The notes: generated by a model from the letters alone, not told the origin. 6,544 nucleotides of DNA from Oligoflexia bacterium (GCA_025352185.1 JANXTV010000264.1:1-6544), one strand, 5' to 3'; counted from the first letter of the stretch, positions 1 through 6,521 are shown. Numbers and translations are program-made.

Positions 1-2
1 CC

Positions 3-875
3 GTGCGCGAAACCCAAATGGCCCTCTTCGTGAACGAAGGAAAAGTTGCCGATGTATTCGGACCGGGCCTCTATACCCTGGCGACCCGCACGCTTCCGCT
101 CCTCACGAATCTGATGAACTGGGATAAGCTTTTCGCATCTCCCTTTAAATCCGACGTCTATTTTTTCTCGACTCGCGAACAACTCGATCAAAAATGGGGC
201 ACTTCAAATCCGGTCACGATCCGCGATAAGGAAATGGGACCGATCCGTATTCGGGCAAACGGATCGTTTTCCTATAAGATTGCGGAGCCCGCGAAATTCT
301 ATAGAAAAGTGGGTGGTACCCGGGCGATCTATACGACGACCGAGCTCGAAGCCCAGCTCCGCTCGATCATCCTCACTCAGATGGCCTCCCATTTTGGGGG
401 CGCGGAAGTCGCGTTCATCGACATGGCGGCAAATCAGAGTAAATTTTCAGATACCCTACGGGATGCCGCGCGTCCCGCCTTTCAAGACTACGGTCTAAGC
501 CTCGAAACCTTCTTCGTCCAAAGCATCACCCTCCCGGAAGAGATCCAAGGCTACTTCGATAAAGCTTCGTCGATGCGTATGCTGGGCGATCTCGGTCGCT
601 ACACTCAGTTCCAAACCGCCGATAGCATCGCGCTCGCCGCGCAAAATACGGGTGGAGCGGCTGGTGTCGGTGCCGGACTCGGCGCGGGAATGGCAATTGG
701 AAATCAAATGGCGGCGTCGCTGGGTTCATCCTTTGGAAATTCCGGCGCGGGCGGCAACGGCCCCAAAGAAGATCCCATGGCAAACCTCCAGAAACTGCAC
801 GAGCTCCTCACGAAGGGGATCCTTACGCAGGCTGAGTTCGATTCGAAAAAAGCTGAGCTCCTGAAGAAAATTTAG
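3..875 (+). CDS. SPFH/Band-7 domain protein with C-terminal SHOCT domain (5'-truncated by window edge)
   Basis: The frame is open from the first bases. The GTG at 3 is most likely an internal valine, because the visible protein begins inside the domain (VRETQMALFVNEGKVADVFG); perhaps 40-50 N-terminal residues lie outside the window. Visible residues about 1-200 match the SPFH family often labelled 'virion core protein-like': FGPGLYTL at 19-26, a beta-rich middle, and an amphipathic helix leading to MLGDLGRY at 193-200. A Gly/Ala-rich linker follows (216-254), then a SHOCT module (about 258-290; LHELLTKGILTQAEFDSKK), a short oligomerisation domain common at protein C-termini. Family knowledge: SPFH proteins form oligomeric scaffolds on membranes. 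Inference: this one organises the downstream membrane proteins. Some relatives end in a zinc ribbon; here only SHOCT is seen. The next gene starts 3 bases after its stop, so they are probably co-translated. Family call is firm; cellular role unknown. Confidence 0.9.
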   Translation: MRETQMALFVNEGKVADVFGPGLYTLATRTLPLLTNLMNWDKLFASPFKSDVYFFSTREQLDQKWGTSNPVTIRDKEMGPIRIRANGSFSYKIAEPAKFYRKVGGTRAIYTTTELEAQLRSIILTQMASHFGGAEVAFIDMAANQSKFSDTLRDAARPAFQDYGLSLETFFVQSITLPEEIQGYFDKASSMRMLGDLGRYTQFQTADSIALAAQNTGGAAGVGAGLGAGMAIGNQMAASLGSSFGNSGAGGNGPKEDPMANLQKLHELLTKGILTQAEFDSKKAELLKKI

Positions 876-878
876 GCA

Positions 879-1523
879 ATGGCGAAATTTAGCTGCCCAT
901 CGTGCGGAGCGGAAGTTCCCTTTCGCTCCGTAGATTCCGTCACGGCGATCTGCCATTCGTGCGGCACGATGCTGCTGCGTAAAGATCTCACTCTAGAATC
1001 ACTCGGAAAAATCGCGACCCTCGCGGAAGACCTCACCCCGCTCCAGATCGGGACGATCGGTAAATACCGAGGGGTCGGTTTTTCGGTGATCGGGCGGGTT
1101 CGCGTCGATTGGGACGCCGGATCCTGGAACGAGTGGTATATCGCGCACGATAACGGAAAGTTCGGCTGGCTCGGTGAGGCCCAAGGGTCATGGGCAATTT
1201 ACGAAATGCTCCCACCCGAAAAAACCCCGAAACTCGACCGAAAGTCCGTCGTACCCGGAACCGAGATCACCTTGCCGGGAGGGCCGTTCGCGGTCGAAGA
1301 TGCACGAGACGTCCGCATTGGGGGAATCCAAGGGGAACTCCCGAAACTCATTCGACCGGGAGACACTTATTTTAGCGCCGACCTCACCGCCGCGCCGAGT
1401 ACAGGCGGGAGTGCAACCGCGACGATCGGATTCTTCCCGAATCGAACGGAAGTATTCGTAGGCACGTGGGAAGAGTTTTCGGAATTCCATTTCACCGGAA
1501 TGCGAGAACTCAGTGGCTGGTGA
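879..1523 (+). CDS. Zinc-ribbon plus DUF4178 protein
   Basis: This is a 214-residue soluble protein with no signal peptide or membrane helix. It opens with a zinc ribbon whose four cysteines are C6, C9, C25 and C28 (CPSCGAE ... CHSCG). The DUF4178 domain follows (about 55-208), with its typical aromatic pattern: WNEWYI at 83-88, GWLGEAQGSW at 96-105 and FTGMRELSGW at the end. The molecular function of DUF4178 is not established; the family is known from neighbourhoods with SPFH, DUF350 and aminopropyltransferase genes, as here. The ATG sits 3 bases after the preceding stop and has only a weak purine stretch upstream, so expression probably depends on coupling. It overlaps the next gene by 11 bases. 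The ribbon resembles that of the next protein (both CPxCGA and CHSCG), suggesting duplication. Its role as a cytoplasmic adaptor for the membrane complex is inference. Confidence 0.88.
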   Translation: MAKFSCPSCGAEVPFRSVDSVTAICHSCGTMLLRKDLTLESLGKIATLAEDLTPLQIGTIGKYRGVGFSVIGRVRVDWDAGSWNEWYIAHDNGKFGWLGEAQGSWAIYEMLPPEKTPKLDRKSVVPGTEITLPGGPFAVEDARDVRIGGIQGELPKLIRPGDTYFSADLTAAPSTGGSATATIGFFPNRTEVFVGTWEEFSEFHFTGMRELSGW

Positions 1524-1527
1524 AATT

Positions 1528-1569
1528 CCCCCTTCCGATGGAACTCCTCCACCTGCCGATGGAATCCCC
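1528..1569 (+). repeat. Two tandem 21-base units encoding a Pro-rich heptapeptide
   Basis: Bases 1528-1548 and 1549-1569 encode PPSDGTP and PPADGIP; both contain ccgatggaa at the same offset. They sit in the Pro-rich leader ahead of the zinc ribbon and are followed by further Pro/Ala residues (PGAPPPAEAPSPG). This is probably a flexible spacer that expanded by slippage. Confidence 0.6.
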
Positions 1570-1976
1570 CCGGGAGCGCCACCCCCGGCGGAGGCTCCAT
1601 CACCGGGTAAACCGGCCGTTCGGAGTTTTAATTGTCCGGCGTGCGGAGCGGCACTTTCGGTTACGGCGATCGGCCAGACGGTCACCGTCGGGTGCCATTC
1701 CTGCGGCGGAGTGATTGACACCTCGACCGGCGAAGGCGAACTCATCCAGAAGGGTACGAAACTGAACCGGGAAATATACATCCCGATCGGAAGCCGCGGA
1801 AAGATGAACGGAGTCGAATGGGCCGTCATCGGCGTCCTGGGGCGCATCGATCCGAAGTACCTCGTAAGCTGGAAAGAATACCTTCTCTATAATCCCTACC
1901 AAGGATTTCGGTGGCTCGCCGAAGCGGACGGACACTGGAACTTCGCCGTACCGATGAAACAAATTCCTACGGATAA

Positions 1977-2076
1977 TGGAAAACAGTCGGTGACCGCGTT
2001 TGCGCGCGACTATCGACACTTTCAGGGTGGAATGCCGTCGTTGAGTTCGTCCTCGGGGAGTTCTATTGGCGCGTAA
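1977..2076 (+). other. Frameshift region joining the two halves of the second DUF4178 gene
   Basis: The upstream frame is open to the stop at 2074-2076. The downstream frame is open from 1977, just after a stop at 1974-1976, so the shift must lie between them. Protein similarity places it at ggtggaatgcc (2026-2036): the upstream frame reads Gly-Gly-Met-Pro, the downstream frame Asn-Ala-Val-Val-Glu-Phe. One extra A in the AA pair at 2031-2032 would restore a single reading frame (GGA AAT GCC). No canonical slippery heptamer is present, so I favour a one-base loss in a short A run over programmed frameshifting. Confidence 0.8.
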
Positions 2077-2123
2077 AGGCGGGAGACGATGCCCGACTCG
2101 ACGACTACGTCTCTCCTCCCGAA

Positions 2124-2936
2124 ATGCTCTCACGCGAAAAGTCCGCCACCGAAGTGAACTGGACCCATTGTATCTACGTGCCGGGCGAAGAAATTAAAAC
2201 GGCATTTAAGATTAATGGTAAATTCCCAGAACCCGTCGGAATCGGCCCTAACCAACCCTCACCTATGCTCGAGCGATGGCGCGAGTTAGCTCCCATCTGG
2301 CGAAATTTTTTTCTCGGCACCTTAGCGCTCATGTTCCTTCATACGATTCTCGCCCATAATGAAATCGTTTTTAGCGAACACCTCAATTTCGATCCTGCCG
2401 TGAAAGAGCGGGCGAAAGTTTCAGCACCGTTCGAACTCAAAGGAAAGAATAATGTCGAAGTCGAGATAAACGCGGCGGTAAATAATAATTACCTCGATGT
2501 CGACCTCGATCTCGTTAACGAAGATACCGGCCTATCCTACGACATGCAGACCGGGGCGGAATATTGGTCGGGGTACGACTCCGACGGAAGCTGGAGCGAA
2601 GGATCCCGTTCCGGAAGTGATCTCGAACCCAACGTGCCGGCCGGAAAGTACCATCTTGTAATCACCCCGAGCAGTAGTTCGTCTACGCCCATCGAATACG
2701 ACGTGAAAGTGAAGCGGGGAGTGACGGTCTACTCGAATTTTCTCTTCGCTTTCTTATTACTCAGCTTTTTCCCGATTTTCTATTTTATCCGGAAGGGGAG
2801 TTTCGAGTCCGAAAGGTGGGCCGCGAGCGACCACGCGCCGGAGGACGATGGAGAAAATAACGGTTCTGGCGGAGCCGGAACGGCGGGAGCGATCCTCGGC
2901 GTAATTGCGGCGATCGCCGATATCAATGATGACTAG
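2124..2936 (+). pseudogene. Second DUF4178 protein, membrane-anchored C-terminal part (frameshifted)
   Basis: The ATG at 2124 is the only standard start in this frame after the shift, but it has a pyrimidine-rich upstream region with no ribosome binding site. Family-like coding runs upstream of it to about 2031, so it is the continuation of the 1513 gene and not an independent one. Numbering from 2124, residues 1-30 finish the DUF4178 domain (MLSREKSATEVNWTHCIYVP). A linker and transmembrane helix 1 (about 61-79) follow, then a beta-rich, acidic ectodomain (80-204; NNNYLDVDLDL, VPAGKYHLVI), helix 2 (about 205-222) and a C-terminal tail (FIRKGSFESERW onward, ending in a small Gly/Ala hydrophobic patch and INDD). 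By the positive-inside rule both termini are cytoplasmic and the ectodomain is periplasmic. That would let it link the cytoplasmic ribbon/DUF4178 part to the envelope space. The ectodomain function is unknown. A strong ribosome binding site at its end serves the next small gene. Confidence 0.8.
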
Positions 2937-2939
2937 GAA
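2935..2939 (+). promoter_or_regulatory. Ribosome binding site for the 45-residue exported peptide
   Basis: AGGAA overlaps the stop of the preceding gene and ends 6 bases before the ATG at 2946. It is among the better Shine-Dalgarno matches in the window and supports the small gene as real. Confidence 0.65.
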
Positions 2940-2945
2940 TAAATC

Positions 2946-3083
2946 ATGAAGAACTTTTACCTCTATATGGGAATTTTTCTACTTTCCTCGGCGAGCATCG
3001 CTTCTCACCGGGGTTGGAGCTTTCTGAGTAACTTAACCACCGGACGGTGGAGTCCGAGCGGACCCCGCACGTTCCATAAATAA
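2946..3083 (+). CDS. Small exported peptide, 45 residues
   Basis: This small gene fills most of the gap between the DUF4178 gene and the DUF350 gene. It starts 9 bases after the former and stops 13 bases before the latter, with AGGAA ideally spaced upstream. The product starts MKNFYLYMGIFLLSSASIAS: a short basic n-region, a hydrophobic core (about 4-16) and a likely signal-peptidase site after A19 (SIA|S). The mature peptide would be only about 26 residues, rich in Gly, Ser, Trp and Arg and ending in GPRTFHK. There is no cysteine, so it is neither a lipoprotein nor disulfide-bonded. From memory, short exported Gly/Ser/Trp-rich proteins accompany DUF350 genes in related loci, but I cannot confirm homology. 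I do not recognise a named family. Uncleaved single-helix membrane peptide is the alternative. Being periplasmic or membrane-bound, it could act on the neighbouring membrane proteins (inference). Confidence 0.7.
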   Translation: MKNFYLYMGIFLLSSASIASHRGWSFLSNLTTGRWSPSGPRTFHK

Positions 3084-3096
3084 AATCGGAGAAATC

Positions 3097-3315
3097 ATGA
3101 CCACCTATTTAAATATGAATGCCCTCGTCGGAGCGATCGTTTACTCGGCTCTCGGACTCGTCGTCCTCACGATCGGATTTATCGTTTTTGATCGTACGAC
3201 CCCGGGAAATCTCTGGAAAGAAATCGTCGAAGAAAAGAACGTTGCTCTCGCAATCGTCGTCGGGGCGGTAACGCTCGCCATCGCGCAGATCATCGGCAGC
3301 GCGATCCATGGGTGA
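3097..3315 (+). CDS. DUF350 family membrane protein (single unit)
   Basis: This is a 72-residue integral membrane protein with two helices (about 8-31 and 48-70). They are joined by a conserved polar segment, FDRTTPGNLWKEIVEEKNVA (31-50), which is the DUF350 hallmark. Many family members carry two such units (four helices, about 130 residues); this one has one, so it would need to assemble as an oligomer. DUF350 includes E. coli YjfL and is repeatedly linked to glutathionylspermidine/spermidine synthase-type genes; its biochemical role is unknown. The start is set by GGAGA at 3088-3092, ending 4 bases before the ATG. The last 8 bases overlap the aminopropyltransferase start, a classic coupling arrangement that suggests matched production and a physical partnership. 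A channel or membrane-scaffold role is inference. Confidence 0.9.
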   Translation: MTTYLNMNALVGAIVYSALGLVVLTIGFIVFDRTTPGNLWKEIVEEKNVALAIVVGAVTLAIAQIIGSAIHG

Positions 3316-4864
3316 TCGAAAAGAACGAACTCCGCTGCGGGCGGCGTTCGTCCTACTGCTCTCGGTTTTCGTTATCGCAACCTGCGGACTCATCTACGAA
3401 CTTATCGCCGGTGCGCTCGCGAGCTATCTCCTCGGCGACTCCGTCACCCAGTTTTCCACGATTATTGGGTGCTACCTATTTTCGATGGGAATTGGTTCCT
3501 GGTTCTCTCAGTTTTTTCAGCGAGACCTGATTCGGGTATTTATCCGGGTCGAAATTTTAGTCGGACTCGTGGGTGGATGTTCCGCCGCGATTCTTTTCCT
3601 TGCGTTTGAACATGTCGCGTCTTTCCGAATTTTGCTCTACTCTCTCGTGGGAATAACCGGCATTCTCGTTGGTCTAGAAATTCCGATCTTAATGCGGATC
3701 CTCCAAAAGGAATACGCATTCAAAGACCTCGTCTCGAAAGTATTCACCTTCGATTACATCGGTGCCCTCCTCGCCTCCCTCCTCTTTCCCTTAGTCCTCG
3801 TGCCTCACCTCGGGCTCGTGCGCTCTTCCTTCTTATTCGGACTCATTAATATCGGCGTCGCCCTGGGTACCCTTCATTTTTTTCGGCGTGATCTCCGGGC
3901 CCGGAGCGCCTTATTTCTCGGCGGAATTTTAGGATCCCTCTTTTTAATCATCGGCTTTATCTACGCCGACCAAGTTATGGCCGTGGCCGATGCGTCGTCT
4001 TTTCCGGACCGTGTGATCTATTCAAAACAGACGCATTACCAGCGGATCGTACTCACCCAGTCCTCGCACGATTTACGGCTCTATCTTAACGGGAATCTAC
4101 AGTTTAGCTCGCGCGATGAATACCGATACCACGAAGCCCTGGTTCACGTCGGACTCGCCGGGATTAAGGCCCCGAAGAAAATTCTCATCTTGGGCGGTGG
4201 AGACGGACTCGCCGCCCGCGAAGTCCTTAAATATCCAAGTATCGAGAGCATTCACCTCGTCGATCTTGATCCCGAAATGATTCGGCTCTTCACCGCTAAC
4301 GAAATGCTGACGAAGTTAAATCAAGATTCGCTCCGGTCGCCTAAGTTAACCGTAACGAATGCGGACGCCTTCGTATGGCTACGGGAAAATAACGGAAGTC
4401 CCCGCGCCGAACGATTTGACTTCATCATCGTCGACTTCCCGGATCCGTCTAATTTTTCAATCGGTAAACTCTATTCCGATACTCTCTACCGGGAACTTCG
4501 GAAGTGCTTAAATCCTTCCGGCGCGGTGGTGATCCAGAGCACCTCTCCCTTCGTCGCCAGAAATTCGTTTCGGATCGTGGAGAACACTCTGCACGCGGCA
4601 GGTTTCCGGGTAAATCCCTACCATACGAACGTGCCTTCCTTCGGTGAGTGGGGTTACGTCCTCGGTGATCTAGGTGGATGGAATGTGCCGACGGTATTTC
4701 CACCCGGTCTTGGATACATCGCGAAAGACGTCGTCCCCTTACTCCTTCAGTTTCCCATCGATATGCAGGGAAACGATCCCGGACTCAAGGACGCCGTGAA
4801 TAAACTGAATAACCAAATTCTCGTCCGGACTTTCGAGCGAGAATGGGAGGAGTACCTCCATTAG
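3308..4864 (+). CDS. Membrane-fused polyamine aminopropyltransferase (spermidine synthase-like)
   Basis: The 518-residue product combines about seven transmembrane helices (roughly 11-31, 48-70, 81-101, 107-129, 147-167, 171-192, 200-220) with a C-terminal spermidine synthase-type domain (about 235-460). Visible motifs are YQRIVLT (244-250), the substrate-pocket stretch DEYRYHEALVH (270-280), the nucleotide-binding GGGDG (296-300), acidic VDLDPEM (318-324), NADAF (351-355) and VDFPDP (375-380), whose D376 corresponds to the catalytic Asp. Known chemistry: transfer of an aminopropyl group from decarboxylated AdoMet to an amine such as putrescine. The key residues look intact, so activity is plausible; the true acceptor is unknown. 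Arg/Lys-rich loops follow helices 2, 4 and 6, implying N-terminus in and, with seven helices, a catalytic domain outside. This is unexpected given where the donor is made. It overlaps DUF350 by 8 bases and the next gene by 5. A C-terminal extension (460-518) has no recognised domain. Confidence 0.92.
   Translation: MGDRKERTPLRAAFVLLLSVFVIATCGLIYELIAGALASYLLGDSVTQFSTIIGCYLFSMGIGSWFSQFFQRDLIRVFIRVEILVGLVGGCSAAILFLAFEHVASFRILLYSLVGITGILVGLEIPILMRILQKEYAFKDLVSKVFTFDYIGALLASLLFPLVLVPHLGLVRSSFLFGLINIGVALGTLHFFRRDLRARSALFLGGILGSLFLIIGFIYADQVMAVADASSFPDRVIYSKQTHYQRIVLTQSSHDLRLYLNGNLQFSSRDEYRYHEALVHVGLAGIKAPKKILILGGGDGLAAREVLKYPSIESIHLVDLDPEMIRLFTANEMLTKLNQDSLRSPKLTVTNADAFVWLRENNGSPRAERFDFIIVDFPDPSNFSIGKLYSDTLYRELRKCLNPSGAVVIQSTSPFVARNSFRIVENTLHAAGFRVNPYHTNVPSFGEWGYVLGDLGGWNVPTVFPPGLGYIAKDVVPLLLQFPIDMQGNDPGLKDAVNKLNNQILVRTFEREWEEYLH
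4845..4852 (+). promoter_or_regulatory. Strong Shine-Dalgarno that places the oxidoreductase start at ATT 4860
   Basis: GGGAGGAG lies inside the end of the aminopropyltransferase gene, exactly 7 bases before ATT at 4860. No ATG, GTG or TTG occurs in the oxidoreductase frame between its upstream stop (4806-4808) and the TTG at 4935. The site therefore argues that initiation occurs at 4860, where ATT overlaps the preceding TAG. Confidence 0.7.
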
Positions 4865-6521
4865 TAACCGCATCACCCGGAGAAGATTCATCACCCGAGC
4901 CGCTCTCACGTTCGGAGGAATTGCGGGTGGTGTATTGGCACTCCGAGGTTTAGAAAAATTCCTTCGCTTCGCCCCGATTCCCGTCGATCTTCATAACTCC
5001 AACTCGGCTCTCGGACACCGATTCCGGGACGGCGAGTTCACTACTCGACTGAAGGATCCCGGAACTATCCCTACGGACCACGTTCCGACTCTCATCATCG
5101 GCGGTGGAATTTCCGGACTCTCGGCCGGATGGTGGCTCTCCCGGAATGGACGCGCAGATTACGAACTCCTCGAGCTCGAGACGAACGTTGGCGGGAATTC
5201 GGCCTCGGGAGGAAATTCCGTCTCGGAATATCCCTGGGGAGCCCACTACCTCCCGATTCCGAATGCCGAATCGAAATGGGTCGCCCTTTTCCTGAAGGAG
5301 ATCGGACTCATTACGGGATTCGACGTAAGTGGGAAGCCGATCTTCGATGAAGCAAAGCTCTGCATGGATCCGGTCGAACGACTTTTTATCGAAGGACGTT
5401 TTCAAGACGGGCTCGTCCCCCAGTTCGGCCTCACGGATGGAGAGCGCGCCGAAATTTCGCTTTTTTTTAACCGTGTGCACACTTTTATGGATTTACGCGG
5501 AAAAGACGGGAAACCGATTTTTTCGATCCCCATCGCGGAAGGCTCGGAAGACCGATTCACGGCTAAGGCCGTCATCGGCCTCGATCATCTTTCCATGGCC
5601 GAGTGGCTCGGCCGCGAAGGTTTTACGACGAAACCTCTCCTTTGGTATCTGAACTATTGTTGCCGAGACGATTTCGGCGGTACCCTCGCTACGACTTCCG
5701 CTTGGGCAGGTATCCACTACCATGCTTCCCGACGCGGAGTCGCCGCGAATGCCGACCCCCAAAACGTTCTCACGAGTCCGGAAGGAAACGGTTGGCTCGT
5801 GAAAAAACTCCGCGAGCGAAACCGCGGAATTCTGCGTACGGGGGAAATCGCGATCGCCGTCGATCCGGTCCGGGGGTGGGTCGAAACGTTTCACCCCGAA
5901 ACGAATCGATCACGGATCATCGCCGCCGATTCCATTATCCTCGCGACTCCACGATTTATCGCGTCGCGACTCCTCGGGAGCACCGATGGAATTGATATCG
6001 ATTCGCTCGCTTACGTTCCGTGGATGGTCGCGAATCTTACGCTCTCGGATATTCCCGGAACCTCGAAAGAAGGAAAAATCGGCGCCTCCGCTTGGGATAA
6101 CGTGAGCTACTACGGGGATTCGCTCGGCTACGTCGTGGCGACTCATCAGACTCAAACGATCGGACGGGAGACGGTCATTACCCATTACTGGCCGCTCACG
6201 GAAGGCGCTCCGGCGGAAGCTCGCAGAAAAGCTGCGCAAACTTCTCCGGACGAGTGGAAAGAAAAAATATTATCCGACCTCGAGGTGATGCATCCCGATA
6301 TTCGGTCGATTACTAAGCGCATCGATTTACGCGTCTGGGGGCACGGAATGATTCGACCGAGCGTTGGTTTTCTTTCGGGCACCCAGCGCCTGGCCATGGA
6401 AAAATCGGTCGGGCGCGTCCATTTCGCACATAGCGACATTTCGGGCATGTCGATTTTTGAGGAAGCGCAGTACCGCGGAATACTAGCCGCGGAAAAAATA
6501 TTGAAACCGAAAACTCATTAA
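4860..6521 (+). CDS. Tat-exported FAD-dependent amine-oxidase-like oxidoreductase
   Basis: The start chosen is ATT 4860, giving 553 residues. It has an ideal Shine-Dalgarno, and only this start (not TTG 4935, which would be residue 26) includes the twin-arginine signal: TRRRFIT at 6-12, then a mildly hydrophobic AALTFGGIAGGVLAL (14-28). No clear AxA cleavage site is seen, so it may stay membrane-anchored. The FAD-binding Rossmann motif LIIGGGISGLSAGWWL (about 78-93) is followed by an acidic strand end (LLELE). The C-terminal flavin-contact segment is FAHSDISGMSIFEEAQYRG (522-540), as in flavin amine oxidases and phytoene-desaturase-like enzymes. Known family chemistry: FAD-linked oxidation of amines or C-C bonds. 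Tat export fits a protein that folds with its cofactor before crossing the membrane. Coming directly after an aminopropyltransferase, oxidation of a polyamine-type amine is an attractive but unproven role. A single T-to-G change at 4862 would turn the start into ATG and the preceding stop into GAG TAA. Fold is firm; substrate unknown. Confidence 0.88.
   Translation: MSNRITRRRFITRAALTFGGIAGGVLALRGLEKFLRFAPIPVDLHNSNSALGHRFRDGEFTTRLKDPGTIPTDHVPTLIIGGGISGLSAGWWLSRNGRADYELLELETNVGGNSASGGNSVSEYPWGAHYLPIPNAESKWVALFLKEIGLITGFDVSGKPIFDEAKLCMDPVERLFIEGRFQDGLVPQFGLTDGERAEISLFFNRVHTFMDLRGKDGKPIFSIPIAEGSEDRFTAKAVIGLDHLSMAEWLGREGFTTKPLLWYLNYCCRDDFGGTLATTSAWAGIHYHASRRGVAANADPQNVLTSPEGNGWLVKKLRERNRGILRTGEIAIAVDPVRGWVETFHPETNRSRIIAADSIILATPRFIASRLLGSTDGIDIDSLAYVPWMVANLTLSDIPGTSKEGKIGASAWDNVSYYGDSLGYVVATHQTQTIGRETVITHYWPLTEGAPAEARRKAAQTSPDEWKEKILSDLEVMHPDIRSITKRIDLRVWGHGMIRPSVGFLSGTQRLAMEKSVGRVHFAHSDISGMSIFEEAQYRGILAAEKILKPKTH

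Larger units (their letters stand above)
1513..2076 (+). pseudogene. Second zinc-ribbon/DUF4178 protein, N-terminal part (frameshifted)
   Basis: The GTG at 1513 overlaps the end of the previous gene by 11 bases, with a GAGA purine stretch at 1504-1507. The product has a Pro-rich N-terminus (residues 1-36), a zinc ribbon (C41, C44, C61, C64) and most of a DUF4178 domain (from about 85; WKEY at 119-122, FRWLAEADGHW at 131-141). The expected domain continues to YRHFQGG (about 167-173), then the frame turns into a low-complexity serine tail (SLSSSSGSSIGA) and stops at 2074-2076. From about 2031 the missing family sequence continues in another frame (NAVVEFVLGEFYWRVKAGD), running through the stop without interruption into the next open frame. 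The natural protein is therefore probably one chain of about 474 residues: cytoplasmic zinc ribbon and DUF4178 joined to a membrane-anchored C-terminal half. As written, this piece would be a 187-residue truncated protein. A real mutation and an assembly error cannot be told apart here. Confidence 0.82.

Noticed and set aside
3..875. Viral origin suggested by the 'virion core protein' label used for this SPFH family
   Set aside because: The label is a historical annotation. The SPFH plus SHOCT architecture and operon context are bacterial, and no phage gene is present.
1188..1847. 219-residue reverse-strand open frame
   Set aside because: It lies antisense to two recognisable DUF4178 genes, is Pro/Gly/Arg-rich with no domain pattern, and is a product of codon bias.
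2020..2040. Programmed -1 ribosomal frameshifting to join the DUF4178 halves
   Set aside because: The zero-frame codons around the shift (TTT CAG GGT GGA ATG) contain no X XXY YYZ slippery heptamer and I see no obvious downstream stem-loop or pseudoknot; a lost A is simpler.
4950..5480. 176-residue reverse-strand open frame
   Set aside because: It lies antisense to the FAD-binding half of the oxidoreductase, has a composition typical of a shadow frame, and shows no ribosome binding site or motif.
4935..6521. TTG 4935 as the start of the flavoprotein
   Set aside because: It would begin inside the hydrophobic part of a Tat leader. The nearest purine-rich site (GGAGGA at 4914-4919) is 15 bases away and simply encodes Gly-Gly of that leader.
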